Below are positions 1-8,052 of a stretch of 64,000 bases of DNA, one piece after another. The position numbers were made by a program, and so were the translations under genes. Positions within the stretch are counted from its first letter, which is position 1. Each line of letters begins with the position of its first letter. The stretch spans positions 20,165 through 84,164 of the forward strand of contig CASDRY010000038.1 in assembly GCA_949283235.1 (NCBI GenBank). The letters run 5' to 3'. The DNA is from an uncultured Spirochaetales bacterium. GTDB lineage: Bacteria; Spirochaetota; Spirochaetia; Sphaerochaetales; Sphaerochaetaceae. The notes under the pieces were generated by a model, which made no database searches, was not told the DNA's origin, and worked only from the letters and a program-made list of their open reading frames with translations.

Positions 1-13
1 TATCACAGAAGGC

Positions 14-862
14 ATGGATATGAAAAAGCACTCCTCTTTCTCAACAGGAGGTAAGGCGGAATTCTATGCAGAACCAAGAAATGTATATGATGCGCTAAGT
101 GCTCTTGAGATGGCATATGCAAAAGGCCTTGAAGTAACTGTGATAGGAGCAGGAACCCATCTTCTTGTATCGGAAGAGGGAATACCAGGACTTGTCATAT
201 CTGCATCCAGCATGAAGGGAATGTCGATAAAAGGAGATCTTCTCATAGCATCTCCCGGAGAGACCCTAGACAATGTGATAAACCAGGCTATCGACCACAA
301 CCTCATAGGACTGGAAGAGATTGCTGGAATACCGGGAACAATAGCGGGGGCTGTAGCTGTGAACGCGGAAGCTAATAATCGCTCGATTTCCGATCTTTTC
401 TTTTATGCGGATTACCTCACCCTCAACGGAGAAATCCATAGGCGTCCATTCTTCTATGACTTCTTCAGCAAAAAAGGTTCATTCTCAACTGATTGCCTGA
501 TAATCTCCGTCGCTCTTCGCCTCAAACCCTCAAGAGCTTCAGCAGAGGCACGGGAAAGGAAAGAGAAATATGTCGAGAAGATGTACATCCCCCCTTGCAG
601 AAGATTCTCAGGAAAGATATTCATGGATAGTCCTGAAATGAGCGCGTCCGATGCGATAAAGCTCTCAGGTCTTACCGGTTATAATGGAAGCCGTGCTGAA
701 TTCTCGGAATACCAGCCCAATTCGATACTGACCTACCCTGGCTGCACTTCAGATGAGATATATGCGCTGATACAGCGAGGAAAGAGGACGATAAAGGATA
801 AGCTTGGCATAGAACTCGATACTTCGATAACAATCCTTGGCTCTTTCAGAAATTCACTCTGA
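14..862 (+). CDS. murB: MurB-like UDP-N-acetylenolpyruvoylglucosamine reductase homologue, probably 5'-partial
   Basis: MurB uses FAD and NADPH to reduce enolpyruvyl-UDP-GlcNAc in cytoplasmic peptidoglycan synthesis. The fold is recognisable: HSSFSTGG near residue 6, the FAD-binding GAGTHLLV at 45-52, GIPGTIAGAVAVNA near 104-117, and a C-terminal domain with GLTGY and SEYQPN. The frame is open to the left edge (codons reading ITEG precede the first Met), so the true start is probably outside the window. Expected active-site residues look replaced: the usual GS-[IF]-F-[KR]-N-P segment reads GKIFMDSP, the C-terminal LE.E[VI] reads LDTSI, and the YR-x-S segment reads YDFF. Homology is clear; reductase activity is doubtful. 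The 3' end overlaps the convergent next gene by 17 bases. Confidence 0.75.
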   Translation: MDMKKHSSFSTGGKAEFYAEPRNVYDALSALEMAYAKGLEVTVIGAGTHLLVSEEGIPGLVISASSMKGMSIKGDLLIASPGETLDNVINQAIDHNLIGLEEIAGIPGTIAGAVAVNAEANNRSISDLFFYADYLTLNGEIHRRPFFYDFFSKKGSFSTDCLIISVALRLKPSRASAEARERKEKYVEKMYIPPCRRFSGKIFMDSPEMSASDAIKLSGLTGYNGSRAEFSEYQPNSILTYPGCTSDEIYALIQRGKRTIKDKLGIELDTSITILGSFRNSL

Positions 863-1892
863 TAGCAAGATCTAAGCCATCATCAGTCGAGTATTCAGCA
901 ATAAAGCTGAAAATATCTCCCTCACCTTCATAAAGCATCGCAAGATAAGGAAGCCCATCCTTGTAGCCAAAGGAGAAGTGACCGAAATCAAAGGAAAGGA
1001 TAAGCCCCTCCTCTGTGTCGTACCCGATATCAAGAAAAGACCAGCTTAAAGTGAAACATTCTCGATGCCTTCTCTTACCGTTCTTCGTGAAAACACTTTC
1101 GGATTCCGCAGCTAGACTAACAGCTCCTAAATTAAGTTCAGAGCTTACATAAGCTTCCTTCCTAAGATAATCTTCGCTGAAGACAGGAGGAGTGCCATAG
1201 AGAACGGAGAATTCGAAATGGAAACCATTCTGCCCGAAACTTCCACTAAGGCCAAACGTTCCCTCTTCACTGTCTTCAGAAAGAGCAATAAGAGAGCCGT
1301 ATGATGCATAGAGCGAATAATCATCCTTATTGAATCCACCTTTCAAAACACCTCTGAATCCAATCTCATCCGCATAGGAGATCAAGCCAATCACATTAAG
1401 ATATCCCCAGGAAAGATCGAGGCCTCCATAAACAGTGTCGTATGCTGTACTCATTCCAGGATCTTCGTGAAAACCTTTAGCTTCCCCATTACCGCTTGCA
1501 GCTAATAGCGCGGCCTCTATGATACCGCCATCGATGAATATACCTGAAAGTGCCCTTTCATCAGTTGAATAGATAAAGGAAAAGTCCTCAAAAGAAAGAA
1601 CAAAACCATCCCTTCCTTCTTTGTTGCTTCCAGGCTTTATCGCTCTAGGGGAGAGTCCTGAGAATGATGAATGGGGGTTATCAAAGGCATCAAGCAGCCC
1701 TGTTCTTCCTATATCCCCGAATGTAAGGAATCCCAGATTGATATAAGCTCTCCCAGATGAGAGATTCAACGAACTATTTTCAGCTGAGATAACACCACCC
1801 CCTGATGATGAGACAAGTGAAGCGCCCAAAGAGAGGGAGGAGAGCAGCATAATGGCTATTGACAGCAATTTCCTCATACTATTAATACCCAT
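846..1892 (-). CDS. Putative outer-membrane beta-barrel protein, unrecognised family
   Basis: I do not recognise a specific family. The protein starts MGINSMRKLLSIAIML, giving a basic n-region and a hydrophobic signal peptide ending near LSLGA. The remaining 320 or so residues alternate polar and hydrophobic residues, are rich in Gly, Ser, Tyr and Phe, and end in IRVNF, a terminal aromatic typical of outer-membrane barrels. The frame opens with an upstream GTG at 1901, but ATG at 1892 sits after an AAAGAG motif and a further ATG at 1877 begins the signal peptide proper, so the exact start is uncertain. It is transcribed towards murB and the ends overlap by 17 bases. Location at the cell surface is inferred from composition only. 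Confidence 0.55.
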   Translation of the reverse strand: MGINSMRKLLSIAIMLLSSLSLGASLVSSSGGGVISAENSSLNLSSGRAYINLGFLTFGDIGRTGLLDAFDNPHSSFSGLSPRAIKPGSNKEGRDGFVLSFEDFSFIYSTDERALSGIFIDGGIIEAALLAASGNGEAKGFHEDPGMSTAYDTVYGGLDLSWGYLNVIGLISYADEIGFRGVLKGGFNKDDYSLYASYGSLIALSEDSEEGTFGLSGSFGQNGFHFEFSVLYGTPPVFSEDYLRKEAYVSSELNLGAVSLAAESESVFTKNGKRRHRECFTLSWSFLDIGYDTEEGLILSFDFGHFSFGYKDGLPYLAMLYEGEGDIFSFIAEYSTDDGLDLAIRVNF

Positions 1893-2008
1893 TAAGTGCA
1901 CTCTTTGGTTAAGGATTCAGGAAAAAGGAATGGAATTCGTTTCCTGATAGTGACTTTCCTCCTTTTTTCTGATACCTTTCCCTTCCGTAAATCAGGAGAA
2001 TTTGAAGT

Positions 2009-3373
2009 ATGGTTATACTTACATTGAACTGCGGCAGTTCATCTGCAAAGTACCAGGTATATGACTGGGATCAGAAGGATGTGCTCTGTGTTGGTATTGT
2101 AGAGCGCATTGGTCTTGAATATTCAACAATCGAGCAGAAGTCGATTGGCAAAGAGACATATGAGGAACGCTTTTCATCCCCTACACACAAAGAAGCTATT
2201 GAGCTCATTCTCAAGATGCTTATTGATGAGAAGTATGGCTGTATCAAATCACTTTCAGAAATCGGTGCTGTAGGCCATCGTGTTCTCCATGGAGGAGAGC
2301 TTTTCAAGAAATCCACATTGGTTACAGATGAGGTTGTAAAAGAGCTCAAGGAGCTTATTCCACTTGGACCACTTCACATGCCTGCAAACATCATGGGCAT
2401 CGAAGCTGCAAGAAAGCTTATGCCGAATGTTCCACATGCAATCGTAATGGACACAGCTTTCCACCAGACAATGCCAGAAGAAGCATTCATGTATGCTGTT
2501 CCTTATGAGTGGTACACAAAGTACAATGTACGCCGCTATGGATTCCACGGAACAAGCCATCTCTACTGCGCAAAGCGTGCTGCTCTTCTTCTCGGAAAGA
2601 AGAATGAGGATACAAATGTAATCATCATGCATATCGGTAATGGCGCTTCCGCATGTGCTGTAAAGAATGGTGTATGTATCGAGACATCAATGGGTCTTAC
2701 CCCGCTTGAGGGCCTTGTAATGGGAACAAGATCTGGAGACATCGATCCTGCAATCATCCCTTATATCTGCAACAACACAGGTCTTACCGCACAGGATATG
2801 GACACATACCTCAATAAGAAGTCAGGTCTTGTAGGTATCTGCGGAATGTCAGACAGACGTGATGTTCATCAGGCTGCACTCAATGGAGACGAGAAAGCAC
2901 AGCTTGGCGTGAATATGGAAATCCACAGAATCAAGAAGTATATCGGTGCATATGCAGCACTTCTTGGAAGAGTAGATGCAGTTGTATTCACAGCAGGTGT
3001 CGGAGAGATGGGTGAACACATCAGATATGGAGCATGTGAAGGTCTTGAGAATCTTGGAATCATGATTGACAAAGAGAAGAATGATCTTTCCCACTGCCGC
3101 AATGCAGAGACATGCATCTCAAAGGATGAGAGCCCTGTAAAGATCTTCGTCATCCCTACAGATGAGGAGCTTGTAATGACAGAGGATGCATATGCTCTTA
3201 TGAATGGAACCTATGACATCCATACAAACTTCCACTATACATTCGAGAGCCCTGATTATGTAAACAAGGCTCGTGCCCGCGCACTCAAGGAGCAGCTTAA
3301 GAAAAAGCCAGAGCTGGAGAGAATCATTGCTCTGCCTCCTCAGAAGGCTTCCTGCTCAGTAAAGGGTTGCTGA
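2009..3373 (+). CDS. ackA: Acetate kinase
   Basis: Converts acetyl phosphate and ADP to acetate and ATP, the final substrate-level phosphorylation of acetate fermentation. The N-terminus [14 protein letters not shown] is the phosphate/adenosine signature of the acetokinase family; GFHGTSHLY and [12 protein letters not shown] are further family signatures, and the catalytic-region [12 protein letters not shown] is intact. At 454 residues it exceeds the usual length of about 400: after the normal end of the fold ([14 protein letters not shown]) there is a charged tail of some 50 residues ending [14 protein letters not shown] lies 12 bases before the ATG. No phosphotransacetylase gene is adjacent. 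A strong terminator follows, so it is probably a single-gene unit. Confidence 0.95.
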   Translation: MVILTLNCGSSSAKYQVYDWDQKDVLCVGIVERIGLEYSTIEQKSIGKETYEERFSSPTHKEAIELILKMLIDEKYGCIKSLSEIGAVGHRVLHGGELFKKSTLVTDEVVKELKELIPLGPLHMPANIMGIEAARKLMPNVPHAIVMDTAFHQTMPEEAFMYAVPYEWYTKYNVRRYGFHGTSHLYCAKRAALLLGKKNEDTNVIIMHIGNGASACAVKNGVCIETSMGLTPLEGLVMGTRSGDIDPAIIPYICNNTGLTAQDMDTYLNKKSGLVGICGMSDRRDVHQAALNGDEKAQLGVNMEIHRIKKYIGAYAALLGRVDAVVFTAGVGEMGEHIRYGACEGLENLGIMIDKEKNDLSHCRNAETCISKDESPVKIFVIPTDEELVMTEDAYALMNGTYDIHTNFHYTFESPDYVNKARARALKEQLKKKPELERIIALPPQKASCSVKGC

Positions 3374-3377
3374 ACGC

Positions 3378-3414
3378 AAGCAGTATGTGGGAAACCATGT
3401 ACTGCTTTATTTTT
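3378..3414 (+). terminator. Rho-independent terminator of ackA
   Basis: An 8-bp stem AAGCAGTA/TACTGCTT, extended inward by five more pairs (two wobble) to a GAAA tetraloop, is followed by TATTTTT. It starts five bases after the ackA stop codon. Confidence 0.85.
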
Positions 3415-3510
3415 GGCTTTATTGAATTATTATATGCAATTTAATATACCGAAATCAGACTATTATTTTTATTTTTGTCAAAAACTGCATACTATCGAGT
3501 ATATGCATAT

Positions 3511-4899
3511 ATGATAGATAAAGACTTTGCAAAAGAAAGATTCGGTATCTCATATCTCAGGCCATATCAGGAACTGACTATCACCCATATTCTAGAAAGC
3601 TCGGAGAATAAAGAAGGTGGAAGAATCCTATGCTGTCTACCAACAGGAAGCGGCAAATCGCTTTGTTTCATGTATCCGATAGCTTTTCTCAGGAAACGAA
3701 GCATCCTGATTTATCCCCTACTATCGCTTATGAATGATCAATGCGGAAGATTTCAGAAAGCGGGAATACCATTTGTCCTTATAAGAGGAGGACTTTCTGA
3801 GGAAGAGCGACGCAAAAGACTCGATAAGATAAGAGAACATGATGACATCGCGGTGATTACAAATCCAGAGACACTCATACAGCTGAAAAAGAGAAATGAG
3901 CTTAGAGTTCTGAAGAATGCAGAACTTGCAGTTATAGATGAAGCACATACCGCTGTTACCTGGGGAGAAAGTTTTCGGACTTCTTATCTTGAGCTTCCTG
4001 GGCTTCTGAATGAAATAAGACCACATTCCATTCTTGCATTCACCGCGACAATGGATAGAAGAATCGAAGATGGAATCATCTCAGGGCTTTTCCTAGGAAG
4101 AAAGCCTTATATCGTCAGAAGCAGCATTGACAGGGAAAACATCTTCTACCATGCAGTTGAAAGTCTTTCGAAGATACAAGATGCAAAGAAAATCCTAAGA
4201 GAAGCTTCTTCTCGTCCTGCCGTAATATTCTGCAGATCGAGGCTTCTTGCAGAAGAGACAGCCAAGCGTCTCTCCCCTTTCTTTGATTCAAAATACTATC
4301 ATGCAAGGTTGGAGAAGGAAGAGAAAGAGAAGATCGAGAAATGGTTTCTTGCATCAAACGATGGAGTGCTTTCATCTACATCAGCTTATGGAATGGGAGT
4401 TGACAAGAGGAATATACGAACAGTGATACATCTTTCCTTGCCGACCTCTCCTGCTGACTTCCTGCAGGAATCAGGAAGGGGCGGAAGAGATGGGGATAGG
4501 ATGGATTCATATGTTCTTTTTTACAAGGATGAGGAAACTCCCCTTTCCGAAATATTCAAAGGAAAATCCTGTATAAGGAAATCTCTCCTGGAAGCTATGG
4601 GTGAAGAGCGGGAGGAAAGAGGATGCTTCAGCTGTTCCAATTGTATAAATGACAATTATAGAAGAGCAGGAGAAGATGAAATCCTTCGATGGATAAGATT
4701 CCATCCTGCTTCGAAAATAAATAACGCAGTTCTTGCCCTTACAGAGAAAAGGCTATTTTCAAGAACAAGACTTGAAGGCTGGAATGAAAAGGAAGCTGAG
4801 AAAGCCATAAGGATACTTGGAGAAGAGAAAAAACTCCGCATTATGTTTCAAAGGATCTTTCCAAGACTGAAAACTGTTGTTCCATTCAGCCATACTTAA
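3511..4899 (+). CDS. recQ: RecQ-family ATP-dependent DNA helicase
   Basis: Superfamily 2 3'-5' DNA helicase for recombination and repair. Visible in order: FGISYLRPYQ (motif 0), LPTGSGKSLCF (Walker A), IDEAHTAVTWG (DEAH box), TATM (motif III), STSAYGMGVDK, and QESGRGGRDGD (motif VI). A RecQ zinc-binding element follows: CIRKSLLEAMGE with GCFSCSNC. About 80 residues remain, so the winged-helix region is short and no HRDC domain is present; the length of 462 resembles compact RecQ-like proteins. A TTG at 3475 opens the frame, but the ATG at 3511 gives the usual short N-terminus. No good Shine-Dalgarno sequence precedes it; TTGTCA (3475-3480) and TATATG (3500-3505) might form a promoter 5 bases upstream. 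Confidence 0.85.
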   Translation: MIDKDFAKERFGISYLRPYQELTITHILESSENKEGGRILCCLPTGSGKSLCFMYPIAFLRKRSILIYPLLSLMNDQCGRFQKAGIPFVLIRGGLSEEERRKRLDKIREHDDIAVITNPETLIQLKKRNELRVLKNAELAVIDEAHTAVTWGESFRTSYLELPGLLNEIRPHSILAFTATMDRRIEDGIISGLFLGRKPYIVRSSIDRENIFYHAVESLSKIQDAKKILREASSRPAVIFCRSRLLAEETAKRLSPFFDSKYYHARLEKEEKEKIEKWFLASNDGVLSSTSAYGMGVDKRNIRTVIHLSLPTSPADFLQESGRGGRDGDRMDSYVLFYKDEETPLSEIFKGKSCIRKSLLEAMGEEREERGCFSCSNCINDNYRRAGEDEILRWIRFHPASKINNAVLALTEKRLFSRTRLEGWNEKEAEKAIRILGEEKKLRIMFQRIFPRLKTVVPFSHT

Positions 4900-4929
4900 A
4901 TGTTAGAATCATAGAGAAAGGAGAGAGCG

Positions 4930-6180
4930 ATGTTAGATCAGCTTCATGCACTCTACCCGGATCTCTACGGGAAGGAATATGACGAAAAGGAGATGGATCA
5001 GCGTTTCATCCATCTTGTTGAAAAGCACAAAGAGCTTTTCGGAAAGGAGAATCCTGCGATTTTCTCTGCGGCGGGAAGGACTGAAATCGGGGGCAATCAT
5101 ACAGACCATAATCTTGGCAAGGTTATCGGGGGATCTGTTAATCTCGATACAATCGGGGCTGTATCAAAGCGTTCAGATAGCAGAGTAATAATAGCAAGTG
5201 AAGGTTTTCCCGTCGTCGATGTTGATATCTCTGACCTTTCAGTCAGGACAGATGAAAAGAACGGAACAGACAGCTTGGTAAGGGGTATTGCCGCAGCATT
5301 CAAGGAAAGAGGAATAGAAATCGGAGGATGGGAAGCAAATACGACTACAAAGGTTCTTGGCGGTTCTGGTCTCTCCTCCTCTGCTGCAATTGAAGTGCTT
5401 ATCGCGGAAATCTTCAACAGCTTCTTCAATGATGATAAGCTCTCCCCTATTGAACTTGCGAAGATCGGAAAGTATGCGGAAAATGTCTATTTCGGAAAGC
5501 CATCCGGACTTCTTGATCAGGCATGCTGCGCGCATGGCGGTGTCGTCGGAATAGATTTCAAGGATAATGACAATCCTGTAATCACTCCGATTGATATCTC
5601 ATTCGAGGATTACGGGTACACAATGATAATCACCGATACAAGGGGCTCTCACGCGGATCTCACGGGAGAGTATGCAGCAGTACCTCCTGAGATGAGAGAA
5701 GTTGCGGCATATTATGGGAAGAAGAATCTAAGAGAAGTCGAGTTCTCAGATTTCCTCCGTGATATAAAAGACATAAGGGAGAAAGTCGGAAACGACAGAG
5801 CGCTTTTAAGGGCTTACCACTTCTTCACGGAGAACAAGAGAGTAGATTTCATGCTGCAGACGCTTAGAGAAGGAGATATCGATGGCTTCCTGTCATTCGT
5901 AAGCGAGTCTGGAAACAGCTCTTTCAGATTCCTTCAGAATGTATATCCGGCCTCTTCTCCTGCAAATCAGGGGCTTGCTCTTGCTATAGCTCTTTCTGAA
6001 GAGGTCCTTCAGGGAGAAGGCGCTGTCAGAGTACATGGAGGAGGCTTTGCTGGAACTATACAGGCATATGTTCCAGAGAGCATGATCGAGAAGTACATCA
6101 AGGCCATGGAGAATCTTTTCGGGGCCGGTTGCTCGATAAAGATCGCTATAAGAAGAAGACCTGTATCAAGATTGGTGTAA
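4930..6180 (+). CDS. galK: Galactokinase
   Basis: GHMP kinase that phosphorylates galactose to galactose 1-phosphate, first committed step of the Leloir pathway. The galactokinase signature appears as GRTEIGGNHTDHN near residue 50; the ATP-binding GHMP motif is VLGGSGLSSSAAIE; the catalytic Asp region is SGLLDQACCAHGG; the third motif is VHGGGFAGT near the C-terminus. Length of 416 is normal. AAAGGAGAG lies just upstream of the ATG. It follows recQ by 30 bases and precedes a MATE exporter. galT and galE are not adjacent. The alpha-galactosidase at 34.9 kb could supply its substrate. Confidence 0.93.
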   Translation: MLDQLHALYPDLYGKEYDEKEMDQRFIHLVEKHKELFGKENPAIFSAAGRTEIGGNHTDHNLGKVIGGSVNLDTIGAVSKRSDSRVIIASEGFPVVDVDISDLSVRTDEKNGTDSLVRGIAAAFKERGIEIGGWEANTTTKVLGGSGLSSSAAIEVLIAEIFNSFFNDDKLSPIELAKIGKYAENVYFGKPSGLLDQACCAHGGVVGIDFKDNDNPVITPIDISFEDYGYTMIITDTRGSHADLTGEYAAVPPEMREVAAYYGKKNLREVEFSDFLRDIKDIREKVGNDRALLRAYHFFTENKRVDFMLQTLREGDIDGFLSFVSESGNSSFRFLQNVYPASSPANQGLALAIALSEEVLQGEGAVRVHGGGFAGTIQAYVPESMIEKYIKAMENLFGAGCSIKIAIRRRPVSRLV

Positions 6181-6188
6181 AATCCATC

Positions 6189-6217
6189 TTCTCATAAGCT
6201 GATTGTCAAGTTATACT
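6189..6217 (+). promoter_or_regulatory. Putative leaderless promoter of MATE exporter 1
   Basis: TTCTCA (6189-6194), 17-base spacer and TATACT (6212-6217) lie seven bases before the GTG start at 6225. No Shine-Dalgarno sequence is present, so transcription would begin at or next to the start codon. Confidence 0.5.
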
Positions 6218-6224
6218 CCCTCTC

Positions 6225-7583
6225 GTGAAAGCGCTTAATCTCAATAGCAACGGTATCACAGAGGGAGTTATCTGGAAGCAGATACTTGCATTCTTCTTCC
6301 CGATTCTCTTCGGAACATTCTTCCAGCAGCTGTATAACACAGCTGACGCAATCATTGTAGGGCAGTTCCTTGGAAAAGAGGCACTTGCAGCTGTTGGAGG
6401 AGGGACTGGAACAGCAATAAACCTCCTCATAGGCTTCTTCACAGGTCTTGCATCAGGAGCGACTGTTGTAATCTCACAGCACTTCGGAGCAAAGAACGAA
6501 GAAAGAGTCTCTGCGGCAATACACACAGCAATAGCCTTAGCTCTTGTCGGAGGTCTTATAATCTCCGTCCTAGGATATGCGTTCACACGCCCTATCCTGG
6601 TTGCTATAGGAACTCCAGATGATGTTCTTCCTCTAGCTGTCAGCTACATGCAGATTTACTTCCTTGGCGGTATTCCAGTAGTTATGTACAACATGGGCGC
6701 AGGTATCTTCCGCGCTATGGGAGATAGCCGCAGTCCTTTCTACTTCCTTCTCGCAAGCTGTCTGACGAATATCGTTCTAGACCTCCTCTTTGTCGGTGTC
6801 TTCGGAATGAATGTTGAGGGAGCCGCAATTGCGACAGTCATCTCGCAGGTGCTTTCAATGGTTCTCATCTTCGTCACGCTCATGAGAAGAAATGACGGCG
6901 CAAAGCTGAGGATAAGGAAAATAAAGTTTGACCGAAGTCTCCTTTCACAGATGCTTATGATTGGCTTCCCTGCAGGAATCCAGTCAATCATGTACACGAT
7001 CTCCAATCTCATCATTCAGGCGGCTATCAATCAGTATGGTACGGATACAGCAGCTGCATGGGCTGGATGGTCCAAGCTCGATCAGATATTCTGGATGTTC
7101 ATAAACGCTTTCAGTATTGCTATTACGACATTCGTTGGCCAGAACTATGGCGCAGGAAAGATCGACAGGGCAAAGAAAGGCGTCCGTACTGTTACAATGA
7201 TGGCTGCAGTATCCACACTTGTTATTGAGGCAGGATACTTCCTCATCGGCAGATATGGTCTTATGCTCTTCATCACCGACAGTGCCGTACTTGAAATCGG
7301 TGTTGCGATAATGAAGTACATCGTACCTTGGTACATCACATACATAGCTATCGAGCTGCTATCTGGAGCGATAAGAGGAGCTGGAAAGTCCCTCATTCCT
7401 ACCCTTATTTCGGTATTCGGTATCTGCGTTCTGAGAATAGTCTGGATATATGTAGTACCTCTCTTCGATAACACGATCTTCGGAGTGCTTTTCTCCTATC
7501 CATTCTCATGGGTTGTGACATCGCTCTTGTTCATAATCTATTACTTCAAGGGGAATATCTACCAAATGAAGAAGAAAGTATAA
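6225..7583 (+). CDS. MATE family multidrug/metabolite exporter (copy 1)
   Basis: Twelve-helix inner-membrane antiporter of the DinF/NorM-like MATE family, exporting organic cations or metabolites in exchange for sodium or protons. The N-terminal family sequence ILFGTFFQQLYNTADAIIVGQFLG is typical (shown here only as its core FQQLYNTADAIIVG), followed by AAVGGGTG and repeated hydrophobic segments. The start is a GTG with no ribosome binding site but a -10 box seven bases upstream, suggesting a leaderless message. It follows galK on the same strand by 44 bases. Two further MATE genes lie in this window (19.2-20.6 and 39.3-40.7 kb), all similar at the N-terminus. Substrate unknown. Confidence 0.88.
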   Translation: MKALNLNSNGITEGVIWKQILAFFFPILFGTFFQQLYNTADAIIVGQFLGKEALAAVGGGTGTAINLLIGFFTGLASGATVVISQHFGAKNEERVSAAIHTAIALALVGGLIISVLGYAFTRPILVAIGTPDDVLPLAVSYMQIYFLGGIPVVMYNMGAGIFRAMGDSRSPFYFLLASCLTNIVLDLLFVGVFGMNVEGAAIATVISQVLSMVLIFVTLMRRNDGAKLRIRKIKFDRSLLSQMLMIGFPAGIQSIMYTISNLIIQAAINQYGTDTAAAWAGWSKLDQIFWMFINAFSIAITTFVGQNYGAGKIDRAKKGVRTVTMMAAVSTLVIEAGYFLIGRYGLMLFITDSAVLEIGVAIMKYIVPWYITYIAIELLSGAIRGAGKSLIPTLISVFGICVLRIVWIYVVPLFDNTIFGVLFSYPFSWVVTSLLFIIYYFKGNIYQMKKKV

Positions 7584-7586
7584 GCT

Positions 7587-7614
7587 ATGGGGCTGAAAAT
7601 GCCCCATTCTTTAT
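7587..7614 (+). terminator. Rho-independent terminator of MATE exporter 1
   Basis: ATGGGGC (7587-7593), seven-base loop, GCCCCAT (7601-7607), then TCTTTAT. It lies three bases past the stop codon. Confidence 0.7.
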
Positions 7615-7728
7615 CAACTGATAAAAAGAGCTAGTTTTCAAACAGAATATTCTTCTCAGTAAAATCCAAAGCTTTAAAGTTCCGAAAGACTACATCTGAT
7701 AATCTGAGAAATCATGGTATATGAAGTG

Positions 7729-7763
7729 AAAAAAATATAGCGAAATACCGAAATATTCCGCTA
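7729..7763 (-). terminator. Rho-independent terminator of rpsU / recO-recJ-rpsU unit
   Basis: On the minus strand a fully paired 10-bp stem (7754-7763 with 7738-7747, one G-U pair) closes a six-base loop and is followed by a run of T (7729-7735 read as A on plus). It lies 31 bases after the rpsU stop codon. Confidence 0.85.
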
Positions 7764-7793
7764 CAGTAAATAGATTACATTTCGCGTATTAAA

Positions 7794-8003
7794 TTAATAC
7801 GACTTTGAGGCGTGCATCTTCCTGACCTTCTTCATCTGCTTACGTGCAAGAGCCTTGTTCTTGCGGTTCTGGATGGTAGAGGGCTTCTCGTAGTACTCAC
7901 GCTTCTTCCACTCACGGATGATACCTTCTTTCTCGACCATTCTCTTAAAACGCTTGATCGATTTCTCGAGTGGTTCGTTCTCATCTACTTTTACGTATGC
8001 CAT
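7794..8003 (-). CDS. rpsU: Small ribosomal subunit protein bS21
   Basis: Small basic 30S component that contacts the platform near the anti-Shine-Dalgarno end of 16S rRNA. The sequence [19 protein letters not shown], with a long Lys/Arg-rich helical second half ending HASKSY, is characteristic of S21; 69 residues is normal. A TTG two codons upstream extends the frame, but the ATG at 8003 is preceded by a near-perfect GGAGGTGATT ribosome binding site, and a small CCCAT-G-ATGGG hairpin sits just before that. It is downstream of recJ on the same strand, 50 bases away, and ends in a strong terminator. Confidence 0.95.
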   Translation of the reverse strand: MAYVKVDENEPLEKSIKRFKRMVEKEGIIREWKKREYYEKPSTIQNRKNKALARKQMKKVRKMHASKSY

Positions 8004-8052
8004 ATTCAATCACCTCCTCTCCCATCATGGGTCAGAATCCTCACGAAAACTA

